Below are positions 34,501-43,270 of a stretch of DNA of 64,000 bases, one piece after another. The translations under genes were made by a program, and so were the position numbers. The first letter of the stretch is position 1. Every line of letters begins with the position of its first letter. This DNA comes from Eumeta japonica (taxonomy: Eukaryota; Arthropoda; Insecta; Lepidoptera; Psychidae). The stretch is taken from the NCBI GenBank assembly GCA_005406025.1, contig BGZK01001029.1, positions 161,326 to 225,325 on the forward strand, written 5' to 3'. Under the pieces are notes generated by a model. It was not told the origin of the DNA. It worked only from the letters and a program-made list of their open reading frames with translations, and ran no database searches.

Positions 34501-36978
34501 AGTTAATAGATCGGATGTTTTCTGTAATATTCGATCAACTACACGAGATTCGAAGGCGTATTTGTACTTACATGCACCGTTTCACATTTCTTCGCCATCT
34601 TAACGGCATCCTGATTGCGATAGCGGCAACGGTCATGATGACAGTGAATACTAGCGGCCACTTAATGAAGTCGCAATGACGACAAAAATGTACTTCTTCC
34701 TAAAAAACCTACATTCTCATGGGCGGAACCGCGGACATTGTTTATATATCTTTTGTGTTTTTTTTTATTACAACTCGATGTTCAGTCTTGAAATTCAGTC
34801 TAATATCAGAATTCGATGTCTCGAACAAATGTTCTAATTTGTTGAAATATGTTTGCAGTGCCAGACAAGAGGCCTGTGTGTCGCGCATTCCCCGCTTGCA
34901 CATGGGGCGCAGCGTGCGCATTTTCCCACCCGCCCTGTAAGTTCGCGGCGGCGTGTACCCGTCGCGGCTGCATGTATGCGCACCCGACGACCGTCGCGGG
35001 AAAAGGCCCGGTTGTGGGTGTGTGTAACTCTAAAAGATTCAATGTACTAAAGATTTAATTGTATTTGATATAATTTGGCAGATACTCGCTCTAACAAAGG
35101 CATGTAAGAAACAAAGATCTAATCATAATAAATTTCTTACATGGGTCTGTATAAAATGATGCTTTCACCCTTGGCTCCGCCCGCCTCCAATAAAATAAAT
35201 TCTTTCTTATTTTATATTTGTCAACGACATTGTCAATGATGATTCCAATCTCGGTTTTGCTTTCGAATGAATTCCAATGAAACTATTCCAACAGGTTATA
35301 GCATACCCTATACAAAAAATACTGCCATACACATACTACTGTAATTTCTTTAATCTGAAACAATCTCACTTACGCTCTTGATTTTGATTCCGCTCCTGCT
35401 CGTGATTCCGATTTCAGACCAATGTGGAACTTGACCTTTCCGTGAATATTGTTGTTACTAATAAACATCGCCATTAGTTAAAAAATTGTTCTACGTCCAT
35501 GTGAACAAAGCCACAAGTAAAACTACTATCATTATAAATTATATCTTATGTTATTATAATATATAAACGATATTATTTTAAAGTTTCATCAAAATCCATT
35601 CAGTAGTTTTTGCAGGAAAAGTAAGAAACTAACATCCATCTTCACAAACTTTACATTTATAATACTAATAGGTTTATTATATAGTTTTATCAGAATCAAA
35701 GTTTCTTAAGTGACATATCTATCATTAAATTGTTTAATGATTTTGTATTTTATTATATCTCATAACTATTATACGCAACACTAATGATAATGCATCTATA
35801 AGTAAATATCATACTATTTTTCAGAATAAATTATTTAGAAAACGGATAAAAACTTCATTAATTTTTTTTTTAAAACTGTCCATCCAGTGGTCTGATTTAT
35901 GTCTTAGCTTTGTTAATCTCTCCAAAAATCCATTTTATATTGCTTTTAGTATGGGTATAATAATGTAATTGAATTGTAACACTGTAAAATAAAATATTAG
36001 TCAATAAGACTTCAAAGAATTGAAAATGTACTAAAATAATCATGCCCGCCATTCTCATGACCTGATTTTAATTCGAGTCCAGGCATATGCAAATTAACAA
36101 ACCTTGTGAATAAAAAAATTAATAATTTCTTGCTGATCCTGAAATACTAGATAACTTATATTACTTGTAGTTGGCATTATTTAATGCTGTGTACCTACCT
36201 ATACCTGTGTACCTATATGAGTTTATCAAGCTTTTTTTGTGGAAGCAAATTGATCCATGATTATTTTTATTCACATACAGCGTTTCTTTGCATCACCTCT
36301 AGATGTGCCTTTCTGAACAAAATGTTTGGACACAAAGTTTTCAATTTGAAATCAAGAACAGACAGCTGATCAATAGAAATCGGGTTGTCTATGAGACATG
36401 ACTCCAAACACTCATGTCTAACTTCCTAAAGTCATTTCGAATGATCGCGACGAAACATGTGATAATACGCTATACGAATTGTAACCTATCCAACAAAATA
36501 TAATCCATATTCGTTATAGATTGCAATCGATCCTCTACAGCTTAACAACGCAGTTTGGCGCATCGACGAACTGTTAAAATTGGGATGAGATCTATCATGA
36601 GCGGCGATCCATTTATTTTGTGATGCATGAAGACAATTGAACAAATTAATTTTTGTCGCACAAGCATATCTATATAAAAAAAAAAAATCGACGTCTCCCC
36701 GAACGGGACTCGGATGTCGGTAGGTAAAAACATTACGCCTGTATAACAAATGCATTTTCTGAACAGCGTCCCACGTGGTCCCGGCAGCCAACTACAAGAC
36801 CATATCGAACGTGAATCTGCCGAACATGTGCAAGTACTACCCGCAGTGCGCGAACCCCGCCTGCCACTACTTCCATCCGAAGCCGTGTCGCTACGGGAAA
36901 GCGTGTCTCAACAAGCTCGAGTGCAATTTCTACCATCACGACGTGCCGGTTAAATGGAAGAATACTTTTAAATCGTAA
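16642..36978 (+). CDS. ZC3H14: ZC3H14 / Nab2 homologue, poly(A)-RNA-binding CCCH zinc-finger protein, twelve exons
   Basis: A nuclear polyadenosine-RNA-binding protein that controls poly(A) tail length and mRNA export in the family. Twelve exons join into about 908 residues in one frame: 16642-16677, 16759-16804, 17180-17347, 17439-18106, 21319-21578, 23756-23899, 24813-24960, 30940-31154, 31638-31793, 33484-33992, 34859-35023, 36767-36978. Residues 1-85 form the PWI-like N-terminal domain (DDELPDYVMVMVANKRTRAQ, FVNWLHQVLKKLEEVT). Residues 88-150 are extremely Lys-rich, a likely nuclear localisation region. Exon 7 holds the conserved SALLLRAVADAHKSLL motif. Exon 10 has GPQFVVTLDG. The C-terminus has four CCCH fingers: C791/C797/C803/H807, C810/C816/C821/H825, C860/C866/C871/H875 and C879/C885/C891/H895. 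The usual first finger was not found. The internal gap between exons 7 and 8 is about 6 kb. Somewhat longer than human (about 736 residues). The exon 11 donor has two in-frame choices. Confidence 0.94.
16759..16804 (+). CDS. ZC3H14: ZC3H14 exon 2
   Basis: Forty-six bases encoding SAIKAKLTELPGCYV, from acceptor ATTTTCAG to donor TTG then GTAAGC. One base is carried into exon 3. Confidence 0.88.
17180..17347 (+). CDS. ZC3H14: ZC3H14 exon 3
   Basis: Residues 28-84, the core of the PWI-like fold: DDELPDYVMVMVANK, DDLQLFLGDNTQ, LHQVLKKLEE. Acceptor GTCGCTAG, donor CTCTCA then GTAAGG. Confidence 0.92.
17439..18106 (+). CDS. ZC3H14: ZC3H14 exon 4
   Basis: Residues 84-306. Opens with a long Lys/Asp/Glu/Ser-rich stretch (about 17450-17640), probably nuclear-localising and disordered. 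It then reads RPNVPPLLMNMEKE and ends with a predicted helix (REEQIKEITKIEARIQDLRQ) before donor TATCAG then GTGATT. Confidence 0.9.
19881..19975. repeat. Two adjacent perfect hairpins in ZC3H14 intron 4
   Basis: 19881-19893 pairs with 19904-19916 (13-bp arms, 10-base loop). 19928-19947 pairs with 19956-19975 (20-bp perfect arms, 8-base loop). Confidence 0.85.
20140..20410 (+). repeat. Lepidopteran SINE/LINE-tail type repeat
   Basis: A C-rich CCCCTCC/CCATCAC stretch is followed by ACACAAGAGGCCGGCAAAGC, ACTGGTGAATCCTCTGGGAT and TGATGGCTCGCTTGCTAATT. This matches, from memory, the abundant lepidopteran retroposon with GGCCGGCAACGCAC ... GCTCGTTTGCC. It sits in ZC3H14 intron 4. Confidence 0.75.
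21035..21190 (+). repeat. Lepidopteran LINE 3'-tail fragment, copy 1
   Basis: Reads TTTCTTGCTTATTCTTTTCG, AAACTGCCTTCTGAATAGGT and ATTTCAAGTGTTACCCATAA. Collinear with the copy at 52540-52695. Lies just before ZC3H14 exon 5. Confidence 0.65.
21319..21578 (+). CDS. ZC3H14: ZC3H14 exon 5
   Basis: Residues 307-393, Pro/Lys-rich linker (EIKLIKPPVSAVTTTPP, LPKRPLRDRLGEKEVKK). Acceptor TTTTTTTCAG, donor CAGAAAG then GTTGTT. Disordered; no domain seen. Confidence 0.88.
22335..23290 (+). pseudogene. Internally deleted repeat-associated gene in ZC3H14 intron 5
   Basis: The N-terminal part (22341-22690) reads in shifting frames CCVQSRLF, YRKPISDLMKNVYHQYF, KCVVCLQLWSSGKRDAV, MIWREPRN and CYFCALKINGINPGN. 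The C-terminal part is open at 22732-22923 (HMKQFVKALDKSGECFNFLL, EKLKAGIFDGPQIRQL) and 23045-23284 (MSIKFHSLHTYLDQFPQNLA, EEQGERFHQDL, DYCWSLQRDLPEV). This is a multi-copy arthropod repeat-associated family known to me from memory. The middle of the gene is missing. At the deletion junction (22728-22757) there is a perfect 14-bp hairpin with a 2-base loop, made from the coding segment that begins the second part. Confidence 0.75.
23441..23494. repeat. Perfect 25-bp hairpin, 4-base loop
   Basis: 23441-23465 is the exact reverse complement of 23470-23494, separated by TATT. It lies about 150 bp after the preceding pseudogene, in ZC3H14 intron 5. Confidence 0.95.
23756..23899 (+). CDS. ZC3H14: ZC3H14 exon 6
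   Basis: Residues 393-441, LTPEKEPQPKSSVKSRLGDL then PTPQEKQF. Acceptor TTTCTTTGCAG, donor TCCAA then GTAAGA. The RLG motif echoes the RDRLG of exon 5, suggesting a short linear motif used twice. Confidence 0.85.
24813..24960 (+). CDS. ZC3H14: ZC3H14 exon 7, GC-rich
   Basis: Residues 441-490, VSVLETRDNRPAPASVVRVR, then a Pro/Arg run, then SALLLRAVADAHKSLLN. The last part matches the conserved helix of ZC3H14 proteins, so the exon is real despite being about two-thirds G+C inside AT-rich introns. Acceptor AACGAAG, donor CTTAAT then GTGAGT. Long open frames in other frames and on the other strand here are by-products of the GC content. Confidence 0.85.
24961..28116. other. First half of ZC3H14 intron 7, nothing recognised
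   Basis: AT-rich, with no exon, RNA gene or known transposon. At 27133-27148 an AAGATGGGTGTCAATA motif occurs whose inverted copy lies at 29059-29075. The two flank the complete E element and may be ends of a larger repeat. Confidence 0.45.
28117..28965 (-). mobile_element. TIR element 'E', complete copy (849 bp)
   Basis: The left end ATACCGTATGGAATCGATCG at 28117 and the right end, read inverted from 28965 (ATACCATATTGAATCGATCA), form imperfect inverted repeats of about 70 bp. Both run inward to AACAACTTTGCC or GCAACTTTGCC. TATA abuts both ends, consistent with a short TA-type target duplication. The interior matches copy 1 (6933-7650) in reverse orientation. No open transposase was found, so it is probably non-autonomous. 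It lies in ZC3H14 intron 7. Its GC-rich block (28690-28810) is part of the element, not an exon. Confidence 0.75.
29560..29890 (-). pseudogene. LINE reverse-transcriptase C-terminal remnant
   Basis: Minus-strand frames give CGNESWAWQKKNGKRFNAAE and, after a frameshift, LKKDVATRVENGIL, FDHLKRMDENGRTKQTI. These are typical of the C-terminal end of a common insect non-LTR reverse transcriptase. The clade (RTE-like) is a guess from memory. Many shifts; dead. Confidence 0.65.
30940..31154 (+). CDS. ZC3H14: ZC3H14 exon 8
   Basis: Residues 491-562, IPPKVTPEEPMVKRALVMPM ... DPQKIVIQVPTDRIPSAPPS and an acidic end. Acceptor CTTACAATAG, donor AATAA then GTGAGT. Confidence 0.88.
31552..31595. repeat. 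(TA)n followed by poly-T
   Basis: Simple repeat about 40 bp before ZC3H14 exon 9. A second TA run lies at 31918-31935. Confidence 0.9.
31638..31793 (+). CDS. ZC3H14: ZC3H14 exon 9
   Basis: Residues 562-614, TNSDRTKKETEYIPAPITR ... VHYVPSKRSNSISSEDPNVP. Acceptor TTTTTCACAG, donor ACTAT then GTAAGA. No domain recognised. Confidence 0.86.
32017..32076. repeat. Perfect 60-bp palindrome without spacer
   Basis: 32017-32046 is the exact reverse complement of 32047-32076. The centre is ACATATATGT. No spacer or mismatch. Located in ZC3H14 intron 9. Confidence 0.97.
33010..33215 (+). repeat. Dispersed repeat, copy 1
   Basis: Similar over most of its length to the reverse complement of 57190-57420. 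Shared landmarks are TTGTTTGCTTTGTTTA, AGATATGGTGTGAG, GAAACC/GTGAAA-AAAAGTGTC and CACTGCGTCTTTTGTCAGTA. No coding content. Just upstream (32935-32960) is the motif GTGACGTAATTTATGGATGG, a known-looking repeat terminus. Confidence 0.6.
33484..33992 (+). CDS. ZC3H14: ZC3H14 exon 10
   Basis: Residues 614-784. Contains the conserved GPQFVVTLDGLDPN segment, then a long Lys/Glu/Thr-rich disordered region with KKRKASPIVFDVDKK. Acceptor TTATTTTCCAG, donor CATCAT then GTAAGT. Confidence 0.92.
34440..34690 (-). other. Minus-strand island in ZC3H14 intron 10
   Basis: On the minus strand an AAGATGGCG start context at 34600-34592 opens nine codons (MAKKCETVH), followed at once by a strong donor-like GTAAGT. 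An overlapping frame stays open for about 46 codons (FESRVVDRILQKTSDLLTGI, PPDILNVVRRDQ) to a stop near 34450. I do not recognise it. It could be a nested gene start, a retrocopy fragment or chance. Confidence 0.25.
34859..35023 (+). CDS. ZC3H14: ZC3H14 exon 11, two CCCH zinc fingers
   Basis: Residues 784-839 with two fingers: VCRAFPACTWGAACAFSH (C-X5-C-X5-C-X3-H) and PCKFAAACTRRGCMYAH (C-X5-C-X4-C-X3-H). Acceptor GTTTGCAG. Two donors keep the frame: 35023 (then GTAACT) and 35017 (then GTGTGT), differing by two residues. GC-rich. Confidence 0.9.
35375..35420 (+). repeat. Short degenerate GATTCC hexamer array
   Basis: Pyrimidine-rich run TTGATTTTGATTCCGCTCCT continuing to CGTGATTCCGATTTC. Same family as the long array at 40300-41110. 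Lies in ZC3H14 intron 11. Confidence 0.6.
36767..36978 (+). CDS. ZC3H14: ZC3H14 exon 12 (last), two CCCH zinc fingers
   Basis: Residues 839-908 with MCKYYPQCANPACHYFH (C-X5-C-X4-C-X3-H) and PCRYGKACLNKLECNFYH (C-X5-C-X5-C-X3-H), ending VPVKWKNTFKS and stop TAA 36976-36978. Acceptor TTTTCTGAACAG. GC-rich, like exons 7 and 11. Confidence 0.93.
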
Positions 36979-37178
36979 TATATTATTATATAGATGTTGT
37001 TTTGTTTTTTTCTTTACGGCCTGAACCGCGTCTGTCATGGTCGTTCCCAATCATCCTGTTTTTTTTTTTCAATTTTTTAAAGTGCGCTTTCGTTGACGTG
37101 AGCGAAGAGCAGAAAATTAAAAATTGCAACTTACAGCAAACTAAAGTTATGTTCTTTATTTAATAATGCTTACAGATG

Positions 37179-37184
37179 AATAAA
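37179..37184 (+). terminator. ZC3H14: Candidate ZC3H14 poly(A) signal
   Basis: AATAAA about 200 bases downstream of the ZC3H14 stop codon, the first canonical hexamer on the plus strand in the 3' flank. Confidence 0.6.
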
Positions 37185-37491
37185 ACTCAGTACCTGGGCA
37201 ACTGAGCTTAACTCGGCATTATGGTAATCAGATACCTCCCAAGGGAAAAAGTGATTTATGTTTTTTTTCCAAAATTAAACAGGTATAAATATCTAAGTAC
37301 TACTGTATTTTATGCCATATAGCGCGATTAGTTGTTGAGAACTGAACACAGCAATAATATTGTTGCCACAAAATTTTAAAAAATGGCGCTATACATAAAC
37401 CAACATTTAGAATTCATTTTTATCTACTTTTCTAGGGAACATACCTGTATAGAAACTTAAAAGTACAATTTTACTGAGCAATTTTTGTATG

Positions 37492-37970
37492 TACAGTGGA
37501 ATCTCAATAACTCGAATGTCAAGGGAAATGCAAAAAAATTCGAGTTAACGAGTTTTCGACTTAACAAGAACTTCGAGATACATATGACCGTGTCGACAAG
37601 GAACAAACATAACGTTCACGGCACTTAGAAAGTTTCATGAATGTATTCATTCATTGCACGTGTACAAGACAAAAAGAATAGATTAGAAGCACCGAACCCG
37701 AACATTCATTTTGGAATTTATTGCTATTATTTCGGGGAATTCCAAGTAAGACGTCGTTATATTTTACCAACTACGACTTACGGAGTTTCCTATTTGAAAT
37801 TCGAGTTATAGAGTATAAATATGTATTATCAATACTTCGTAGGGAAATAATATTTTGTTCGAGTTATAAAGTCTAAATAATTCGAGATACCGCGTATTTT
37901 GGGATTCATCGGAAGGGAATGGCAATTTTTTTCGACTTAACGAGGTTCTAGTTATTGAGATTCTACTGTA
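37492..37970. mobile_element. pogo/Tigger-like MITE
   Basis: Begins TACAGTGGAATCTCAATAAC and ends GTTATTGAGATTCTACTGTA, imperfect inverted repeats with TA at both outer edges (TA target duplication). Inner copies of CTCGAA and CGAGTTA motifs recur. About 475 bp, no open frame, so non-autonomous. Confidence 0.8.
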
Positions 37971-39130
37971 CATGTAATGCAAGAACTAATCACTCGAAAT
38001 ATAAGATATAATTGTTGACAATTTATGATAATGAATATAATGTACTTGATTGCATACTAGACAAGCAAATATATTTTCATAGAAAATGTGATAAGACAGT
38101 CTCGTTAAATTTCTGAGAACAGACTAAACATTTCAAATACTTTCAAACTTCGCCATTCTTTGTAATCAATATTACTGTATCTATTTTTCGATGTCTTGGT
38201 ACGGCCTTGTACATCGCGATGACTTACGTTTCTTGGCCTATCATATACAAAACTGTCAGGGCAACAACTCTATTATGAATAACCAAACCCGCTTTTCGTG
38301 TGACATTTTTATATAAATATATACAAATTTAGAAAATAATTTTGTCGGTCTCTGCGGTTAGTTTTACTGAGCCAGACAAAATTCATTTTTAGAAAATGTT
38401 TAATTCCAGACAACATGATCACGTATTTCTATTGAAAGTGTACATAAGGCATTAATAGCAGTGTGTCAGGTCTCTACCCCTGCGAAGCCGGAACGGATCG
38501 CTAGTCTATTCGCAAGAATATTATTTGTAACAACTGAAAAACGTCATCTTTTATGTATCAATAATGGGTCAAGTCGGCGTGTACATTGGGTCAGCCGCCC
38601 AAAATGGCCCCGGATGTCTATTTGGATGTAACCACAAGGTCAATAAAATAATAAGCCCTCTAAATTGATTGATGAAACGGAATGTAGGTAGACAAAGGTG
38701 CGATTACATTATGCTACACATATACACATTCTAGACTAGTGATTTCTACAGTTTTTTTTTCTCTCATTTAAGGCGTACGTCTTTTAAAAAGTATCTAACT
38801 TAAATAGATAGTTTATGGAATATATAATGTATATTAAACGGCTTCCCAAAAAAATGATTCACACTAAAGTAAGTTACACTAACTAACAGACGGTCATACA
38901 AAAATGTTTCAATACAATGATCATTTCCGGTTTGGTTGACCCTACAGGCAATTCCTGAAATTTCTTACTATGTAGCTCAGTGTTAAAAATGAAGGAGCAA
39001 TAAATTATTGAGCCCATGATGCTAAAAATATCGATTTTATTGCTTGTTCAAGCTATTCGACCTCAAAAATATAGTTTTATTATATTTTAAGCTCTTAAAA
39101 TTGAAAAATCTGCATGTATTAAGAAAATTG
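37971..39130. other. Unassigned AT-rich stretch
   Basis: No gene or known repeat was recognised. It includes a moderately GC-rich segment near 38460-38640 with no open exon. Confidence 0.4.
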
Positions 39131-39149
39131 TATTTTTTTTATTTTCAAC

Positions 39150-39900
39150 TACTATTATCTTTGGAACAAGTTTGATTTTAATCTGCTTTATGGCATCCGA
39201 TGCAATTGTTTAAAAATAAAAAGATTATTGAGTACCTAACATCTTTGAAACATTTTCGAAAGAAACCTTTTTTTCGAATTTTCTTCAACCATATCTTTGG
39301 AACAAACCAACTGATTTCGATACAATTTGCAACGATCGACACTATTTTGTAGAGAAAACAACATTATATTTTAAAATTTATCGGTAGAGTAATATGAAAA
39401 ATATTCTAAATAAAAGAAGCACTTTTTGAAATTTTTTTTCTAAGAATCTCTTGAATAAAAGAGGTTTTGATGAATGTAGCAACGATTGACGTTGTTTTTT
39501 AATGAGAACAACTGAATAAGTTTTGGAATCTATCCGTAGAACAATTTACAAAATATTGTAAATACACTTCAAAAAAAATTTTCTCTTACAATATCTCTTG
39601 AACAAATCGACCGATTTTTATACGGTTTGTGGCAGTTGATGCAACTATTTGGGGGAAAAGAGCTGATAATATTTTAGTAACGATCGGTAGAGTAGGGTAA
39701 AAGTTATGTTAAAAAAAGCATTTTTCTGAGTACTTTATTTTTGAGATTCCTCATAATCTATCTGGCGAAACTAGTTTGGAGTTTCAGGAAGTCTAAGTTG
39801 ACTGGATTTTTTTCGATTGTCGTAAACTGCTTTTTGATTGGTCAATCCGTTCAAAAGTTATGAGAGGTTTACATACACGCGCAAACACGCACCCACGCAA
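39150..39900 (+). repeat. Degenerate tandem repeat of about 145 bp, at least four units
   Basis: Units begin with ATCTTTGGAACAA or ATCTCTTGAACAA at about 39156, 39292, 39447 and 39592, with a weak fifth near 39754 (spacing 136-162 bp). Each continues through GATTT..TACGG/ATG, GCAACGATTGACG-like and GGTAGAGTA-like segments. The array ends in TTCAAAAGTTATGAGAGGTT and an ACGCGCAAACACGCACCCAC low-complexity tail. Non-coding. Confidence 0.7.
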
Positions 39901-40299
39901 ATACACAGACATCACTTGGAAAATGGTCGAAATAGATTCGTAAGACCCTAAAATGTCAAGATCTGGTGAAAACTGGATTTTCGAAAATCGTGATGAAAAC
40001 AGTAACTTTCCAATTTCATGAAAATTTTAAATTTTTATAGCAGAAAGTTAAAAAAAACTTGTCGACTGAAGGAACTAAAAGAATCTATTGTAGCGGGTTT
40101 TGAAAGTATTTCTAAAAAAATATTTTCTTTAGAAAGCAATACCTAAAGATCGAATAGACTGTCAAACGAAATTGCGTTCGGAAACTATACGTTATTACCA
40201 GTTTCGGCTGCGGTTGCGCCCACATTGGCTATATTCCTACATGTACTATATCAAGTGATCTGTCTTTTAAATCAATTCTCGGTCCAGTTTTCTATTTCA

Positions 40300-41110
40300 T
40301 TGCCAAATCAACTGTCTAATCTGACCTCTGTCTCGAATTTTAATCCTAATTTTTCTCTTGATTCTAATTCTGATTTCACTCTCAATTCTGATCCCGATTC
40401 GCTCTTGATTCCGATTTCGGTTCGGTTCTGTTTTAGGTTTCGAGTGGGATGGGTTTGTACGAATCTTAGTTCTACCATCTCCCGTCCAACTCGAAGCCCA
40501 ATGCCGGTGCCTATTAAATATTAGGTATATCTAGCAATTTCCTTTTCAATCACAATCTTAGCCCCGGTTTTGGTCTCATTTCAGTTACGGTTCCACTGTC
40601 TATTCTTCTGATCCCAATTTTGTTTATAATTTTCATCTTAATTCTACTCTTAATTCTGAATACCTATGATTCCACTCTGGATCCTGAACAGGACAGACTC
40701 GAACGGATCTAAGTTCTTCGAACTGCCGTTCTATTCGAAGTCTGATCTCACTGCCCTGCTCTTAATTCCGATTTCGCGAGTCACGATCTCGCTTACGAAC
40801 CTGGCACTGCTCTGAGTTCTTTCAAACCTCAACCTGCTCTAAATTCCGATTATAGTCCCACACTCTGTTGCAAAGCTTGTCTTACCTACTATAGGTTTTT
40901 CCAACTAAATCTCATTACAAGTCCGATCCTGGTCACGCTCTTGGTTATGAAACCGGCTTCGTTTTAAGTTTTTCCGACCTCGTCTCTTATTTCCCATTTT
41001 GATCCCGTCCCTGGTCCGTCCCGGTCCCTGGAAATCGGTTTCTGCTCCAGATTTTTCCGACTCCCGTCCGATTCTTTATTTTAATTCTGGACCCGTTCTC
41101 AGTCCTATTC
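40300..41110 (+). repeat. Long degenerate hexamer array (GATTCC/GATTTC/GGTTCC type)
   Basis: More than 700 bp of quasi-repeats on the plus strand: TCTAATTCTGATTTCACTCT, CAATTCTGATCCCGATTCGC, TCTTGATTCCGATTTCGGTT and so on. They are interleaved with a longer recurring block such as CTCGAACGGATCTAAGTTCT. Strongly pyrimidine-biased. Open frames here are repeat artefacts. Confidence 0.75.
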
Positions 41111-41538
41111 ACAGTTAGATACAAACGCAAATAAATGGACAACAATTCCTTTTATTTGTATATAGCCTACATATTTATGTATTTATCTTTTATTTTTCGC
41201 ATTTTTGCTTTTAGTAAAAACAAAAGTACAATGTCTTACTTTTAAACAATATAAGGGTTTAAATACGCATTTTACTGTTCTATGTTATGAAATTCAACAC
41301 TTAAAATATTTTCAACACTATTTTATAAACATATGTAAATAAATATACGACGTATAGTGTTTCATTCCTAATATTAGAGAATTATCGTCTTTCTTTTACA
41401 CTTTTAGTTAGTCTTTAGAAAATACTCCTAAAAATCCAACCGAGAGGGAATACTACAGCATAATACGAACTAATGGATGTTCGTCTTTAACATTAACTGT
41501 TTAACTTCACGTATCTATTTTAAAATCTTACATTAAAT

Positions 41539-42640
41539 ACGAGGGACGTTCAATAAAAAGCGAGAACGATTGCTTCTTTTTTCTAAGCTTAAAATCTCTT
41601 TCTTAAATAAACTGCATCTTCAGCACTTACAAATCCTGTACTGCAGCAACTACTGCTTCATCGTCTTTGCATGATTCATCGTCCATTCGGATACTCTTTT
41701 AAACCTTGGAAATCAAAAATCACCACGGACAAGATCGAGTGAATATGGAGGATGCTCAAGTATTTCGAAGCCGACATTTTAATTTGCAGCCATGTTAAAG
41801 GTGGACCTGTGAGCCGAGGCATTATCTTGATGGAACAAAACAATTTTTGCTCGTTTGTTCCAACATTTTTTTCAAATTTAATTATCCATTTTTTTATTTT
41901 TACAACATATATAGAGTCCCTAAGAGTAGTCCCACGGTCGAGATATTCTATTATGGCCACTCCTTTACCACAAAGCAAATACTTATTTTGTGCCTTTACC
42001 AGAAAAAAAAGCCCACAATCTTTCCGACAGAACGACTCGACTTAAATTTCTTAGGGGTTGGAGATGATGGTTTTTTTCCGAATCGTAGACTGCAATTTTG
42101 TTTCTGGATCGTAATACTAAAGCCACGTTTCATCCATGGTTGTAAATCGAGCCAAAGAACTATCGGAATCTTGGTCTAACAGTACCAAAAAAGCTCGTGG
42201 CATATTCAGTCTGGTTTATTTTTGTGCATCGGTAGGCATTCTAGGTACCAGAGGACAAAGGTTCGTATAAAACGCTATGCACACTATAAATCGAAATCTT
42301 TGTTTCGACTCGAAATCGACTATAAACGTACCGTGACACGAAGATCAATAAAACGATTTTTTTACTTTTTTTTTACTATTTCGTCGGTTATTGCCGCTGA
42401 TGGACGACCCGATCTAAGGTCATCTTTGGTGGATGTTCTTCCACGTTTAAATTCGGCGTATCAACGGGCAACTGTAGAATACGGTGGAGCATTTGCTTCT
42501 TAAGTGTCCTGTAAATGTTTCTAGTTGTGTAGTGAAATGAAGATTCTTAATAACCGCGCGCAATTCAATTTTTCCATTTTTAACAACACGCTTTGACAGG
42601 CTTCAATTAAAAACTTCCATTCTTAAAAAACGAGGGATAT
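41539..42640 (-). mobile_element. Second mariner element, decayed
   Basis: The left terminus reads ACGAGGGACGTTCAATAAAA from about 41538, a mariner-type terminal repeat. The gene inside is on the minus strand. A matching inverted right end was not found, so the right limit is approximate. Confidence 0.75.
41580..42577 (-). pseudogene. Mariner transposase remnant (second lineage)
   Basis: Minus-strand pieces: ATG at 42577 with MEKIELRAVIK, then YSTVARWYAEFKRGRTSTKD, DLRSGRPSAAITDEIVKKVK, LFHQDNASAH (second catalytic Asp) and ILEHPPYSPDL. Frameshifts and stops are frequent and the middle is scrambled. It differs in sequence from the mariner at 2.6-3.8 kb, so it represents another lineage. Confidence 0.8.
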
Positions 42641-42878
42641 CAAATTATATCTTTTATTTTTAATCTAATGAACATTCCAGCTTTACCAGTCAGTATTTAC
42701 TTTTCTTGCTTTCATAGAATTTCTACTTTATTCTCACTTTATAGTGAACGCCTGTCATATTTTCGTTCGCTTGTTTAAGAGTGATTTTTCAAAAACATTA
42801 ATGTTACATTTCGTTTAAAATCTGTATATTGATTCTCATGTTAAACACTTCAAAATAATACATAAAATATTAGCAACT

Positions 42879-42929
42879 CATACAAAATCAATTTTTAAAA
42901 GAGTAACTTTTAAAAGTTGATTTTGTATG
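42879..42929. repeat. 23-bp hairpin, one mismatch, 5-base loop
   Basis: 42879-42901 pairs with 42907-42929 with a single mismatch around the loop AGTAA. Confidence 0.9.
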
Positions 42930-43270
42930 GACGCTGAAACATTTCATACCTAATTTCTTAATAAATCGACATGAATATCGTTTTTCATGTTTTATCTGTA
43001 ATTTGTAAACAAACATATTCCCCATTTCCGCTTCTTAGGGATTGATTTCCGAAAACTGTTGATGCATATTGTTTTAAACATATAAATACAAGTAGAAATA
43101 TTAATATTCGTTTTATTAACTTGAAAACGCCGAAATTTCGTATAAACTTGCAATGCAAATCCTTTCCTAGCAGACACCTAGGTCACATAAACAAGACGTC
43201 TGCCCGGTCACGGGTTTATACACCTATTAATACACGACATTTCATGGCGGATCAGCGAGTCGATTTTCCT

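Noticed and set aside
34806..35042. Minus-strand 78-codon frame
   Set aside because: Shadow of exon 11, whose plus-strand frame encodes two CCCH fingers.
42610..42630. Second ACGAGGG motif as the right end of the mariner at 41.5 kb
   Set aside because: It is in the same orientation as the left end, not inverted, so it cannot be the partner terminus.
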